NCBI RefSeq assembly: GCF_011440395.1
Contig: NZ_JAAOIX010000013.1
Location: 87,492 to 151,491 of the forward strand
Direction of reading: 5' to 3'
Length of the DNA: 64,000 nt
Origin: Pseudomaricurvus alcaniphilus
Lineage (GTDB): Bacteria; Pseudomonadota; Gammaproteobacteria; Pseudomonadales; Cellvibrionaceae
Below, piece by piece: positions 1-9,241 of this stretch. A program made the position numbers and the translations under genes. The notes beneath the pieces are model-generated. The model saw only the letters and a program-made list of their open reading frames with translations. It made no database searches and was not told the origin of the DNA. Within the stretch, counting starts at the first letter, position 1. The number at the start of each line of letters is the position of its first letter.

Positions 1-238
1 TGACCCGGCGATTTACCTCGGCGACAGCGAGACCGACCTGGCCATGAGCGAACTGTTTGGTCGTTTCCCCGATGCTTTTTACCGGGCCTACCACGACCAG
101 CGCGCGATCGCCCCGGGCTATGGACAACGCCGCGACCTGTACCAGCTGTACCATATTCTCAACCACGCCAATTTGTTTGGCGGGGCTTATATCGCCGACG
201 CCCGCCGGCGACTTGCCCGCCTGTCAATCGAGGAGTAG
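1..238 (+). CDS. Fructosamine kinase family protein, C-terminal fragment
   Basis: The gene enters from outside the window and only its last 78 codons are seen, in the frame starting at base 2. The visible part reads DPAIYLGDSETDLAMSELFG and continues with PGY, LYQLYHILNHANLFG and a closing helix. This matches the C-terminal part of the fructosamine/ketosamine-3-kinase family, APH-like kinases that phosphorylate sugar amines on glycated proteins or small molecules. The DPA and GDxETDLAM segments correspond to the metal-binding end of the kinase lobe. The catalytic loop lies outside the window. The stop is 7 bases before the next gene on the same strand, so the two are probably co-transcribed. 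Confidence 0.8.
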   Translation, partial: DPAIYLGDSETDLAMSELFGRFPDAFYRAYHDQRAIAPGYGQRRDLYQLYHILNHANLFGGAYIADARRRLARLSIEE

Positions 239-245
239 CCCCACC

Positions 246-1004
246 ATGCAACCAAAACCCGGGGGCTTGCCCTACCCCCTGTACTGTGTCGCTCACCGCG
301 GCGGCAGCCAAATCCACACCGAAAACACCCTGGCTGCATTTCGCGAGAGCCTGGCTCTGGGGGTAGATGCCATCGAACTGGATGTCTTTAATGTCGGCGG
401 CGAGTTGTTGGTCACCCACGATCGCCGCCTTGGCAATACCCTGCCAGGCAGCGGCCGACTACTGGATCAGCGGCCAGACGTTTTGCGGAGCCTGGTGCTG
501 GCCGACGGCAGCAGCATCGCCACCCTGGAGGAGGTGCTCGAGCTGGTAAATGACCGGGCGCTTCTCAACATAGAACTCAAGGGCCCCGATTGCGCCGCGC
601 CGGTGGCGCACCTGCTGGAGGCCTATAGCCGCGAGCGACAACTTTCACTGGAACAATACCTGGTGTCGAGCTTCGACCATCGCCAGCTGCTGCAATTCAG
701 GCAGTTGCTGCCCGGCGTCAAGCGCGGCGTATTGCTGGAGGGTATACCGCTGGACCTGGCTGCCTGCAGTGACGCACTGGGGGCCTGGTCACTGCACCCG
801 AGCCTGAATTTTGTCAATGCCGAACTGGTGACCGCGGCCAAGCGCCAGGGATTGCAGGTGTGGGTTTACACAGTGAATGAGGCTGACGACTGGCAATTGA
901 TGTGTGAGCTGGGTGTGGATGGTGTATTTACTGACTTTCCAGGGCGTCTGCTGGAGTGGAATCGGCACTGCCAAGCGGCTCATCGACCGCCAACAACTGG
1001 CTGA
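246..1004 (+). CDS. Glycerophosphodiester phosphodiesterase (GDPD family)
   Basis: Predicted 252-residue cytoplasmic phosphodiesterase that would hydrolyse glycerophosphodiesters from phospholipid turnover to glycerol-3-phosphate and an alcohol. The start contains AHRGG, then TENTLAAF and GVDAIELDV, followed by THDRRLGNT. These are the family's catalytic His, the metal-binding Glu/Asp pair and the second catalytic His. NIELKG in the middle and GVDGVFTDFP near the end complete the TIM-barrel signature. No signal peptide is visible, so it is UgpQ-like rather than the periplasmic GlpQ type. The ATG at 246 is chosen because GAGGAG lies about 11 bases upstream and the product then begins just before the first conserved strand; longer in-frame extensions upstream overlap the preceding gene in another frame. 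Its last 77 bases overlap the end of the convergent gene at 928-3060. Confidence 0.9.
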   Translation: MQPKPGGLPYPLYCVAHRGGSQIHTENTLAAFRESLALGVDAIELDVFNVGGELLVTHDRRLGNTLPGSGRLLDQRPDVLRSLVLADGSSIATLEEVLELVNDRALLNIELKGPDCAAPVAHLLEAYSRERQLSLEQYLVSSFDHRQLLQFRQLLPGVKRGVLLEGIPLDLAACSDALGAWSLHPSLNFVNAELVTAAKRQGLQVWVYTVNEADDWQLMCELGVDGVFTDFPGRLLEWNRHCQAAHRPPTTG

Positions 1005-3060
1005 GCTGCGCCAGTAACTGCTCCTGATCCAAACAGGGCTCGAGACAATCCTCGCCCACACAGACCAGCGCCTCACCGGGCTCCATCCCCATAGCGTCGG
1101 GCGGGTAACTGCTGGCCTCTGGCGAGAGGCGAAAACACTGTACCCGACCATTAAAGCGCTGCCAGATGGCCTGCTCCCAGGCGGCCATCGCGCCGTCGTC
1201 CATCAGTAACACCCGCGGCATTGGCTGCAAATACTCGTCCAGTACCTGCACCAGGGTCAGGTGGGTGTCTGGCGCTTGCTGCAACGCGGTGGCGGAGGCA
1301 TTGAGGATACTGACCGCAGCGTCTGAATAACGCGGCTCGCCGGACAATTGTCCGACCCGCAACAAGGCCCGGGCAGCACTACCGTTGGCCGCAGGCTGGA
1401 TCGAATCCATAAATGGCTTGGGGCGAAAAATAAGACTCTCGGCATCGTCCGCAGTGTAGAACAGGCCGCCCTGCTGCCTGTCCAGGTGCAAATGCAACAT
1501 GGACTCGGCCAGCGCCAGCAGCAAGCGATAATCGCTGTCGCGCCAACTTACCTGCAGCAGTTCCAGCAGGGCTTCAATCAGGTAGGCGTAATCATCCAGA
1601 AAGCCGTGGCGGCTGGCCTTGTTATCCTGCCAACAGGTGAATAAACGCTGATTTACCCACAGCTCACGCTCGATAAAATCCACTGCGTTGCGGGCCAGTA
1701 GCAAACACTCGGCATCGCAACGCGCAAATGCAGCCAGCCCTTTAATGACCAGAGCATTCCAGCTAACCAGGATCTTGCGATCCACTGGCGCCGGCGCACG
1801 GGCGCGACGCGCGCGATCCAACTTGTCGCTGGCGGCCTGGTAAAGGGCAGCCGCTTCGCACTCTGCCAGCGATAACGCCGCAGCCACCTGCGCCAGTGAC
1901 TGCTGCTGGCTCAAATGACGGCGCTGGTCACAGTCTCCACCTGGCAGGCCAAACAGTGCAACAAACACCCGCCATTCATCGGCACTCAAATGGGCCTGGA
2001 TTTCGGCGGGACTAAACAGGTAGTAATCCCCTTCGCAGCCATCGATATCGGCATCCACGGTGCTGAAAAAGGCCCCGCTGGCGCTCAGCATGTCCCGCTT
2101 CAGCCAGCGCACAATACCCCTTGCCGCAAATTCGAATTGTGGATGCCGCAACACCTGTCGGGCCTGGGCGTAAACCTCCAACAACAGCCCGTTGTCGTAC
2201 AACATTTTTTCAAAGCTGGGCCGAGCCCAGCCTTCATCGCTGCTGTAGCGAAAGAAGCCACCGCTGATCGGGTCGCTGATACCGCACTCGGCGATGGCGC
2301 AGAGGGTGTACTGCAGATGCTCCAATTGGCGCCGGGGCAAACTCTGTCGGGCATGTTGGTGGAGCAGAAAATTCAAAATCACCGGCAGTGCAAATTTGGG
2401 GCTGGAGCCAAATCCGCCGTGGGCCTGGTCTTGCTGTTCTGCCAGCGCAGCGAGAGCGGCCGGCACCAGCGACTGGGGGACATTTACCGCTTCCGCCGCG
2501 GTCTGGGACATATGCTCGACGCTATCTGCCACCTGGCGCAACAATCGCCGCAGCGACTTGGGCTGGAAGTGATAAAAATGATGGGCCTTTACCAGCACTT
2601 CCGCAAACCCCATCTGCTCCCCCTCTCCATGCAGGGAAAAATGGGTGCCGGCAATAAACGGCAGGCGGGTTTTGGGGCACAAGAACAAAGTCAGGGGCCA
2701 GCCGCCGGGATGCCCGTTAAGAAGCAGGTGCATGGTCTGGTATACCGCGGCAATATCCGGCCGCTCGTGCTGATCCACGCAGATATTGACGAAATTTTCG
2801 TTCAGCAGGGCTGCAACTGCAGGGTTCTCAAACGAGTTGCGTGACATATCCTGGCACCAGTGACTGGCGGCATAACCGATGGTTAACAGGATTGGTTTAT
2901 TGAGTTTTTCCGCCACCGCAAAAGCGCAGTCGCTCCAGGCCTGCCAGGCCACCACCTGCTGCCGGTGCAGCTCGTAGTAGGCACCCCGCTCACCGGCCAG
3001 CTGATTCACCAGCGGCGGCGGCTCTACCGCATTATCCTTGAGTAATCCCGGCAGGGCCAT
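928..3060 (-). CDS. YyaL-like protein: DUF255 thioredoxin-like domain plus six-hairpin glycosidase-like domain
   Basis: A 710-residue member of the DUF255/YyaL (spermatogenesis-associated 20) family. Residues 1 to about 165 form a thioredoxin-like domain containing ASHWCQDM, SFENPAVAALLNENFV and GGWPLTLFLCP. The remainder resembles N-acylglucosamine 2-epimerase-type alpha/alpha toroids (for example GGFGSSPKFALP, SFEKMLYDNGLLLEVYAQA and the segment near FLDDYAYLIEALLEL). In typical relatives the first part carries a CHWCH motif; here the first Cys is replaced by Ser (residues 66-69 are SHWC), so thiol redox chemistry by a CxxC pair is unlikely. AGAGGGGAAT just before the ATG is a good ribosome binding site. 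The true substrate of this family is unknown. The gene is convergent with the GDPD gene and their 3' ends overlap. Confidence 0.88.
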   Translation of the reverse strand: MALPGLLKDNAVEPPPLVNQLAGERGAYYELHRQQVVAWQAWSDCAFAVAEKLNKPILLTIGYAASHWCQDMSRNSFENPAVAALLNENFVNICVDQHERPDIAAVYQTMHLLLNGHPGGWPLTLFLCPKTRLPFIAGTHFSLHGEGEQMGFAEVLVKAHHFYHFQPKSLRRLLRQVADSVEHMSQTAAEAVNVPQSLVPAALAALAEQQDQAHGGFGSSPKFALPVILNFLLHQHARQSLPRRQLEHLQYTLCAIAECGISDPISGGFFRYSSDEGWARPSFEKMLYDNGLLLEVYAQARQVLRHPQFEFAARGIVRWLKRDMLSASGAFFSTVDADIDGCEGDYYLFSPAEIQAHLSADEWRVFVALFGLPGGDCDQRRHLSQQQSLAQVAAALSLAECEAAALYQAASDKLDRARRARAPAPVDRKILVSWNALVIKGLAAFARCDAECLLLARNAVDFIERELWVNQRLFTCWQDNKASRHGFLDDYAYLIEALLELLQVSWRDSDYRLLLALAESMLHLHLDRQQGGLFYTADDAESLIFRPKPFMDSIQPAANGSAARALLRVGQLSGEPRYSDAAVSILNASATALQQAPDTHLTLVQVLDEYLQPMPRVLLMDDGAMAAWEQAIWQRFNGRVQCFRLSPEASSYPPDAMGMEPGEALVCVGEDCLEPCLDQEQLLAQLSQLLAVDEPLGSADSTPADALESQ

Positions 3061-3257
3061 ATTCCCCTCTCTGTCTGGAGTCTGCAGCTTTCACACTGGT
3101 TGGAGTACCTGCCCCGGACCCAAACTTGGCGCCAAAAGCAACATTTGCAACCATACTACCGCAGTTTTCGACTTAAGCAAACTTTACCCGTTGCTTTCCC
3201 GCACCTCGACCCCAAGCGCGACCAGCGCGGCAAAGCCGTGGCTCCCGGAAGGCCGGG

Positions 3258-3743
3258 TCAGAGGCTGCGCCGCATAATTTTTGTAACCTCACCACCAACG
3301 GTCTTGCTAAAGCTGAAATCCCAGCCCAGGCGGCGGTAAAACGCACACTTATCAGTGGTGTAGAGATAGAGTTGCGGTATTTGGTGACGCCGCGCCACCG
3401 CCTCAATGGCCCGGACCAGCAGGCGGCCAAAACCACTGCCGCGCCGCTGGGGGACAACATAGACGTTGGCCACCCAGAAACTGGATAAAGACGAGGTGGA
3501 ACCGTGGTATTGCAGCAAACTGATATTGCCAACCGGCTGTTGCTCAACCGCCAGCACCAGGGTGACAGGCAACTTGCGGGGGCCCAGGTATTGCCTGAAG
3601 GCGGCCAGGCGGTTGGCATAGGTGCCTTTATCGGGCCATTCCCGCTGGTGCCACTGCGCCAGCACAGGCAACCAGTCGGGCCTCTGCTGCAACTCGACCA
3701 ACTGTACCTCGGGACTGCCAGCCTCGCTGGCGTGCAAGTTCAT
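3258..3743 (-). CDS. GNAT-family N-acetyltransferase
   Basis: Predicted acetyl-CoA-dependent N-acetyltransferase of about 161 residues. The hallmark strand-loop-helix reads VANVYVVPQRRGSGFGRLLV, which is the Q/RxxGxG/A acetyl-CoA pyrophosphate loop, and the following YLYTTDKCAFYRRLGW is the typical C-terminal part in which the Tyr sits near the active site. The substrate cannot be told. The ATG at 3743 is preferred over an in-frame GTG at 3773 because it leaves the conserved fold intact. The gene follows lipA on the same strand after 63 bases and may be read through from it, but it has no obvious functional tie to lipoate. Confidence 0.82.
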   Translation of the reverse strand: MNLHASEAGSPEVQLVELQQRPDWLPVLAQWHQREWPDKGTYANRLAAFRQYLGPRKLPVTLVLAVEQQPVGNISLLQYHGSTSSLSSFWVANVYVVPQRRGSGFGRLLVRAIEAVARRHQIPQLYLYTTDKCAFYRRLGWDFSFSKTVGGEVTKIMRRSL

Positions 3744-3806
3744 CCTGACGACTCCGGCAGAATAAGTGGCCACCCACGCCAGTGCTCGCGGGTGTTGTTT
3801 AACCTC

Positions 3807-4799
3807 TTACTTAACCTCTTCCCCGTGGGCCTGCTTGTCGGCGTGGTAGGAGGAGCGCACCAGCGGACCACAGGCGGCATGCTTGAAGCCCAACTGTTTC
3901 GCCAGCGCCGAGTACTCCTCAAATTCATCCGGGTGCACATAGCGCTCGACCGGCAAATGCTCCAGTGAGGGCTGCAGATACTGGCCGATGGTGAGCATAT
4001 CGATATCGTGCTCACGCATATTGCGCATCACTTCGAAGATCTCCTCTTTGCTCTCACCGAGACCCACCATCAGGCCCGACTTGGTGAGGACATCCGGGCG
4101 CCGCCGCTTGTACTCTTGCAACAGTCGCAGCGACCATTGGTAGTTGGCACCGGGACGAGCCTGGCGGTAGAGGCGTGGCACGGTTTCCAGGTTGTGATTA
4201 AACACATCCGGAGCCTCCTGCTCAAGAATATCCAGCGCCACATCCATGCGCCCGCGGAAGTCCGGGGTCAGTATTTCCACCTGCAACTGGGGCGAGAGCT
4301 GGCGCGCCTCGCGGATGCAGTCGGCAAAATGCTGGGCACCGCCGTCGCGCAAGTCATCCCGGTCCACCGAGGTGATAACCACGTACTTGAGCTGCATATC
4401 CGCGATGGCCCGCGCCAGGCTGGCTGGCTCCTCTGTGTCCAGGGGGTTCGGCTTGCCGTGCCCCACATCGCAAAAGGGACAGCGACGGGTACAGATTTCC
4501 CCCATAATCATGAAGGTTGCCGTACCGCCGCTGAAACACTCGCTCAGATTGGGGCAGTTGGCCTCTTCACAGACAGTCGCCAGTTTGTTGCTGCGCAGAA
4601 TTTTCTTGATGCGATCCACTTCCGGCGAATTGCCGATGCGCACCCGAATCCAGTCCGGCTTGCGCTTGATTTCGTCGGTGGCAATGACTTTCACCGGTAT
4701 GCGCTCCACCTTATCGCCGTCGCGCAACTTCTCACCCTGTTTCAGGCGCTGACTGCGCTTGACTGGAACCATACTGGTATCTGTTGTACTCAAAGCCAA
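3807..4799 (-). CDS. lipA: Lipoyl synthase LipA (radical SAM)
   Basis: Inserts two sulfur atoms into octanoyl groups attached to the E2 subunits and H protein, the last step of lipoate formation. The radical-SAM cluster motif CTRRCPFC is at residues 103-110; the auxiliary cluster Cys are C77, C82 and C88, and the conserved RSSY that ligates the auxiliary cluster is at 315-318. The start is uncertain: TTG at 4799 and TTG at 4793 follow a GGGAG about 1 and 7 bases away, while the ATG at 4772 gives a 321-residue product, the usual family length. lipB ends 8 bases upstream, so the two are co-expressed. The order ybeD-lipB-lipA is that of Pseudomonas. Confidence 0.97.
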   Translation of the reverse strand: MALSTTDTSMVPVKRSQRLKQGEKLRDGDKVERIPVKVIATDEIKRKPDWIRVRIGNSPEVDRIKKILRSNKLATVCEEANCPNLSECFSGGTATFMIMGEICTRRCPFCDVGHGKPNPLDTEEPASLARAIADMQLKYVVITSVDRDDLRDGGAQHFADCIREARQLSPQLQVEILTPDFRGRMDVALDILEQEAPDVFNHNLETVPRLYRQARPGANYQWSLRLLQEYKRRRPDVLTKSGLMVGLGESKEEIFEVMRNMREHDIDMLTIGQYLQPSLEHLPVERYVHPDEFEEYSALAKQLGFKHAACGPLVRSSYHADKQAHGEEVK

Positions 4800-4807
4800 T
4801 CTCCCGA

Positions 4808-5521
4808 CTAAGGTTTGTTTTCAGTAGCCTGCGGAGCGGCATCCGCATAGCGTTGTAATATTGCCTCTGCATCCCCGGCCGCCACGACATTTTGGTAGCC
4901 TGATTGTCGGGCAAAGTGCTCGGCAATCAACTTCGCCAGTTCGCTCACTGAGCCGGCTCGCGGGTCTGCGCTCAGCTCGCTGGTCTGCACCATCTGCAAC
5001 CCCTGATAGCCACAGGGGTTGATGCGCAGGAAATCGCCCAGGTCCATATCGACATTGAGACTGAGGCCGTGATAGCTGCAGCCCTTGCGAATACGAAATC
5101 CCAGCGAGGCAATTTTCGCCTCGTTGACGTAAACGCCGGGTGCATCCGGCTTGGCATAGGCCTCAATGTCGATCTCAGCCAGGGTCGCAATAATGGCGTT
5201 TTCAGTTCGCGTCACCAGGTCCCGAACCCCGAGGCCGTGACGACGAATATCGATCAGCGGGTAGGCCACCAACTGCCCGGGGGCGTGATAGGTAACCTGG
5301 CCGCCCCGATCCACCTGCACCACCGGAATATCCCCCGGCATTAACAGGTGCTCGGCCTTGCCAGCCTGCCCCTGGGTAAAAACCTTCGGGTGCTCAACCA
5401 GCCAAAGCTCGTCATCCGACCGGGCATCGCGGCAGTCGGTGTAGTTGGACATGGCCCGCCACACTGGATAGTAATCCTGTAGCCCCAGGGTCCGGGCCAC
5501 CAGCTGGGACTGCGGTTGCAT
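4808..5521 (-). CDS. lipB: Octanoyltransferase LipB
   Basis: Transfers the octanoyl group from octanoyl-ACP to lipoyl domains, making the substrate for LipA. The catalytic Cys lies in INPCGYQG (Cys170 from the chosen start) and the catalytic Lys in EAKIASLG (Lys136); the substrate loop [16 protein letters not shown] is intact. The ATG at 5521 is chosen because GAGG sits 5 bases before it; an in-frame GTG exists 6 bases further upstream. It ends 8 bases before lipA and begins 7 bases after ybeD, so the three form a tight transcription unit. Confidence 0.97.
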   Translation of the reverse strand: MQPQSQLVARTLGLQDYYPVWRAMSNYTDCRDARSDDELWLVEHPKVFTQGQAGKAEHLLMPGDIPVVQVDRGGQVTYHAPGQLVAYPLIDIRRHGLGVRDLVTRTENAIIATLAEIDIEAYAKPDAPGVYVNEAKIASLGFRIRKGCSYHGLSLNVDMDLGDFLRINPCGYQGLQMVQTSELSADPRAGSVSELAKLIAEHFARQSGYQNVVAAGDAEAILQRYADAAPQATENKP

Positions 5522-5528
5522 CGTCACC

Positions 5529-5819
5529 TCAGAGGACCATCTTGGTCTGGCTGTTGGAGCGCAGGTCTTCGTGCAGCGACTGCAACTGCTCCACCCCGGT
5601 GGCGGTAATAAAAAAGGTTATCGACTGGAAGCGGCCATTGCGACTGGCTTTGATACTGATACGCGTCTGGTCGAGGCCTGGCGCGTGACGTTCCATAACC
5701 TCGATGGCAAACTGCTGGAAATCAGTGCCGGCATCCCCCATCACCTTGACGGGGTAGTCCTCACAGGGAAACTCTATTTTTGGCGCCTCCTGGGAGGCGG
5801 GTTTAACTGCATCAGCCAT
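5529..5819 (-). CDS. ybeD: YbeD/DUF493 family protein
   Basis: A small (96-residue) cytoplasmic ACT-like ferredoxin-fold protein of the UPF0250/DUF493 family. It contains the family's [14 protein letters not shown] start, the central segment of a helix with HAP, and a Ser-rich strand [13 protein letters not shown]. The family almost always sits just upstream of lipB; a regulatory role in lipoate metabolism has been suggested, but the function is not established. The ATG at 5819 is preferred over a TTG nine bases upstream. It lies between the D,D-carboxypeptidase gene and lipB, as in Pseudomonas and E. coli. Confidence 0.93.
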   Translation of the reverse strand: MADAVKPASQEAPKIEFPCEDYPVKVMGDAGTDFQQFAIEVMERHAPGLDQTRISIKASRNGRFQSITFFITATGVEQLQSLHEDLRSNSQTKMVL

Positions 5820-5902
5820 GCGAATCAACGGTTAGTTCAAGACCCGCTGATTATAACCCGGACCGGCACCGGGACGCGAGAATTCCGCCCCGGCAGGCCT
5901 GG

Positions 5903-7060
5903 TCAACTGAACAGGTTGAGGAAAAACAGTACGATCATATCCCAGAGGCGAGCAAACAGCCCGGCTTGCTCAACCCCTTCCACGGCGATCAACGGCACAT
6001 CCACCAGAGTCTCGCCAGCCAGGCTAACGGTCAGGTTGCCGAGCACCTGTCCGGCACTGAACGGTGCCTTGATCACCTCGTCGATATGCAGTTCAGCCTG
6101 CAGGTCGTCGGCACTGCCGCGGGGAATGGTGAGAAACAGGTCATCGGCGATGGTCAGCTTGACCGAATCCTGCTTGCCGGCCCACACCCGTGAGTCGCCC
6201 AACTCCATCCCGGCGGTGTACAACTTGTGGGTCTGGAACCAGCGAAAACCGTAATCGAGCAGGCTCTGGGACTCCGAGGCCCGGCCCTCATCGGAGCGCG
6301 CTCCCATAACCACCGAGATCAGCCGCATTCCGTTGCGCTCGGCCGACGCCACCAGGCAAAACCCGGCCTCTTCGGTGTGCCCGGTTTTCAAACCGTCCAC
6401 GCTGCTGTCGCGAAACAGCAGCCGATTGCGATTGGGCTGGTTGATGCCGTTGTACTTGAAGTACTTTTCCGCGTAGAGCTTGTAGTGGTCGGGATAGTCA
6501 TAGATCAGCGCCCGGGCCAACAAGGCCAGGTCGCGGGCCGTGGTCAAATGACCCTCGGCGGGCCAGCCGGTGGCGTTTTTATACACCGTGTTGCGCATAC
6601 CGAGCAGCTCCGCCTGCTGGTTCATCACATCGACAAACGCCTTTTCACTGCCCGCCACACGCTCCGCCAGCGCCACGCTGGCATCGTTGCCCGACTGCAC
6701 AATAACACCGCGCAGCAAGTCCTTGACCGGCACCTGGGTGCCCTCCCGGACAAACATCTTCGAACCGCCCATGCGCCAGGCCTTGACACTGATATCCACC
6801 GGGTCATCTTCGCCCAAAGTGCCTTTCGCGATTTCCGCCGACACCAGGTAGCTGGTCATCATTTTGGTCAGGCTGGCTGGCGGCAGTTGCTGATCGGCAT
6901 TCTGCTCCACCAGTACTTTACCCGTATCGCCATCCAGCAGCAGGTAAGCGCTGGCTGCCAGTTGCGGCGGGGCAGGGATCATCACGTTGGCCGAGGCATT
7001 CACCATCAGCAAGCCGAGAGTAAGGAAAACGAGGGTTTGGGTAAATTTGCTGCTCAACAT
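5903..7060 (-). CDS. dacA: D-alanyl-D-alanine carboxypeptidase (PBP5/PBP6 type)
   Basis: Periplasmic penicillin-binding protein that trims the terminal D-Ala from peptidoglycan pentapeptides. A signal peptide (about residues 1-25, ending ANA-SANV) is followed by the SLTK active-site motif (Ser63, Lys66), SGN at 123-125 and KTG at 225-227. A beta-rich C-terminal domain follows, and the final LFARLWDMIVLFFLNLF is the amphipathic membrane anchor of this class. The ATG at 7060 is chosen rather than TTG at 7081. The gene lies between rlpA and ybeD, as in Pseudomonas, where the equivalent is called dacC. Confidence 0.95.
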   Translation of the reverse strand: MLSSKFTQTLVFLTLGLLMVNASANVMIPAPPQLAASAYLLLDGDTGKVLVEQNADQQLPPASLTKMMTSYLVSAEIAKGTLGEDDPVDISVKAWRMGGSKMFVREGTQVPVKDLLRGVIVQSGNDASVALAERVAGSEKAFVDVMNQQAELLGMRNTVYKNATGWPAEGHLTTARDLALLARALIYDYPDHYKLYAEKYFKYNGINQPNRNRLLFRDSSVDGLKTGHTEEAGFCLVASAERNGMRLISVVMGARSDEGRASESQSLLDYGFRWFQTHKLYTAGMELGDSRVWAGKQDSVKLTIADDLFLTIPRGSADDLQAELHIDEVIKAPFSAGQVLGNLTVSLAGETLVDVPLIAVEGVEQAGLFARLWDMIVLFFLNLFS

Positions 7061-7177
7061 AAATCTCAATTGTCTATCCAAAGGCGATGGCGCTGTCGGC
7101 GCCGTAAAGGTGTCGCGGTCGCGGTAACGACCGCCGGATGACCCGCAGGCCAGTACTCAGGTCACGCTGCTGCGACC

Positions 7178-8068
7178 TCAATCGTAAATAATATGCGGTG
7201 CCGGCATCTCATTGCGCTCCAGCTGCTGGCGAATATCCATCAGCGCCAGGTTGTCCGCAATGGGCCCGATCCGCACCCGGTAGAGCTTGTCCTTGCGCGG
7301 CGCAGAGACAAAAACCGGTAAACTGGTCAGGCCGGCGATGCGCTGGCGCACACTTTCTGCAGCGCTGGGTGAGGCAAATGCCCCGGCCTGTAAAAAAGTA
7401 TTTGCCGGTAACTTGTAACCCGCCGCATATTCCGGCGCCGGCAATTCTTCATTGCGGCTGGCCAGCACAGTGGGTTGCGGTTGCGGCTGCGCTATCGCGG
7501 TGGCGGTGGTGGTAGCAGCGGGAGTCGCGGTGCCGATATTCTGGCCCGGCTCCACCACTTCGATCCTGACCGGCGCCGTGCCGTGCTTGAGAAAGCCCAG
7601 TTTACTGGCCCCGGCATAGGTCAGGTCGATGATCCGATCGTGCAGAAAAGGGCCGCGATCATTGACCCGTACCACCACTTGCCGACCATTTTGCAAATTG
7701 GTCACGCGCACATAGCTCGGTATCGGCAGGGTCTTGTGGGCGGCGGTCATACCGTACATGCTGTAAAGCTCGCCGTTGGATGTCTGCCGACCGTGAAACT
7801 TGGTGCCATACCAGGAGGCGACCCCCTCCTGGGTAAAGCCAGTGCTGTCTTCCATGACCCAATAGGTTTTACCCATAACGGTGTAGGGGCTTTTATTGCC
7901 CGCCGGGCCGCGCACTTCCTCGCGCGGCACCGCATCGGGAATATGGGAGACATCCACCGGCCGGGCCGGGCCGCCATCGCTCACTTCACGACTGGTAAAC
8001 GAACACCCGGCCAGCAACACAAGCCCTGCCAGCCACAGCAGTCCAATGATTCGCAATCTACCCACCAC
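7178..8068 (-). CDS. rlpA: RlpA septal-ring lytic transglycosylase lipoprotein
   Basis: Outer-membrane lipoprotein of 296 residues. A signal peptide with lipobox LLAGC (Cys22) is followed by a double-psi beta-barrel domain (about residues 80-172), which has GVASWYGTKFHGRQTSNGE with the catalytic Glu region, AAHKTLP, and RVNDRGPF with the conserved Asp. A Thr/Ala/Gln-Pro linker then leads to a C-terminal SPOR domain (about 217-296), which in the family binds denuded glycan strands at the division site. RlpA cleaves such strands. The start is GTG, overlapping an AAGGTGG ribosome site; mltB ends one base before it, which argues for translational coupling. Confidence 0.95.
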   Translation of the reverse strand: MVGRLRIIGLLWLAGLVLLAGCSFTSREVSDGGPARPVDVSHIPDAVPREEVRGPAGNKSPYTVMGKTYWVMEDSTGFTQEGVASWYGTKFHGRQTSNGELYSMYGMTAAHKTLPIPSYVRVTNLQNGRQVVVRVNDRGPFLHDRIIDLTYAGASKLGFLKHGTAPVRIEVVEPGQNIGTATPAATTTATAIAQPQPQPTVLASRNEELPAPEYAAGYKLPANTFLQAGAFASPSAAESVRQRIAGLTSLPVFVSAPRKDKLYRVRIGPIADNLALMDIRQQLERNEMPAPHIIYD

Positions 8069-8069
8069 C

Positions 8070-9092
8070 TTATTTCGCCCCCACTGTGGCGGACTCTGCC
8101 CGCTCGCGTATAGCCTGACTCAATTCATACACCGCCAGGGCGTACAGCTCGCTGTGATTATACCGGGTAATGACGTAAAAGTTGTGCAAGCCGAGCCAGT
8201 ATTCTGTCCCCCCGTCACCTTGCAGCTGCATCGCCCGGGCCGGCATGTCCGCTGCCAGCGCCAGGTTGGCGTTAAAGCCCTGCTCGCGCAGCTGGGCAAC
8301 GGTATGGCGCGGCCGCAGTTCCGGCACAAAGATATCCCGGTTGTGAGCGCCGCTGACAGTAGCGGGAACCGCCACCGCTTCGCCGGAGCGCCAGCCGTGG
8401 CGGACAAAGTAGTTGGCGACGCTGGCGATGGCATCCTCTTCGTTGCTCCAGATATCCACCAGGCCATCACCATCGTAATCGACCGCGTAGGCGCGATAGC
8501 TGGAGGGCATAAACTGGCCGTAACCCATGGCCCCGGCGTAGGACCCTTGCAGACTCAAGGGGTCGCGCCCCTGCTCCCGGGCCAACAGCAAAAACTGTTT
8601 CAATTCCTTGCTAAAAAACGCACTGCGGCTGGGGTAGTCGAACGCCAGGGTGGTGAGCGCGTCCATGACCCGATAGTTGCCCCGGTACTGGCCGTAGAGT
8701 GTTTCCACGCCGATGATCGCGACGATTATTTCCGCCGGCACCCCGGTTTGTTGCGCCACCCGCGCCAGCGCCTGGCGCCTGCTCTGCCAGAACTCAACGC
8801 CTTTTTCAATCCGCGTCGGGGTCAGGAAGATCGAGCGATACTGGCCCCAGGTCTTGGTTTTTTCCGCCGGCCGGGACATGGCGTCGATAATGGCTTGCTT
8901 CTTTTCTGCCTGGGCAAACCAGCTGCGCAGTTGCTGCGCTTCAAAGCCATGTTCTGCCACCATTTCCCGCATCAATTCCTTCGCTGCCGGATGCTCGGCG
9001 TAACTGCCACTCGCTCCACCAGCGGGCAGCCACAAGGCGAGCGCCAACACCAGGCCAAACTTCAGTTGTTCCAGACTAGGCAATCCCATCAT
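8070..9092 (-). CDS. mltB: Lytic murein transglycosylase MltB family
   Basis: Cleaves peptidoglycan between MurNAc and GlcNAc with formation of 1,6-anhydro-MurNAc. The catalytic Glu is in IIGVETLYGQYRGNYRV (Glu130), followed by MGYGQFMPSSYRAYAVD, DGLVDIWSNEEDAIASVANY and a C-terminal domain ending in NHSELYALAVYELS, all typical of SltB1/MltB. The N-terminus looks like a cleavable signal peptide (LALALWLPAGGASG) with no lipobox Cys, so the protein is probably soluble in the periplasm. AGGAG abuts the ATG at 9092, so the second ATG (9089) or the TTG at 9083 may be the working start. rlpA follows with one base between. Confidence 0.94.
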   Translation of the reverse strand: MMGLPSLEQLKFGLVLALALWLPAGGASGSYAEHPAAKELMREMVAEHGFEAQQLRSWFAQAEKKQAIIDAMSRPAEKTKTWGQYRSIFLTPTRIEKGVEFWQSRRQALARVAQQTGVPAEIIVAIIGVETLYGQYRGNYRVMDALTTLAFDYPSRSAFFSKELKQFLLLAREQGRDPLSLQGSYAGAMGYGQFMPSSYRAYAVDYDGDGLVDIWSNEEDAIASVANYFVRHGWRSGEAVAVPATVSGAHNRDIFVPELRPRHTVAQLREQGFNANLALAADMPARAMQLQGDGGTEYWLGLHNFYVITRYNHSELYALAVYELSQAIRERAESATVGAK

Positions 9093-9241
9093 CTCCTTTT
9101 TTAAACTCGATTGTTCAAACTGTTGCTTTTAATCACTGGCTTTAAACCCCTGGACTAACCTGGCTACCCTGTGAATTGGCCAGCTATCGGCTTGAGCAGA
9201 CATATATGCATTGTTGTCCTTGGGGCAGCAACTCTTCTCCC

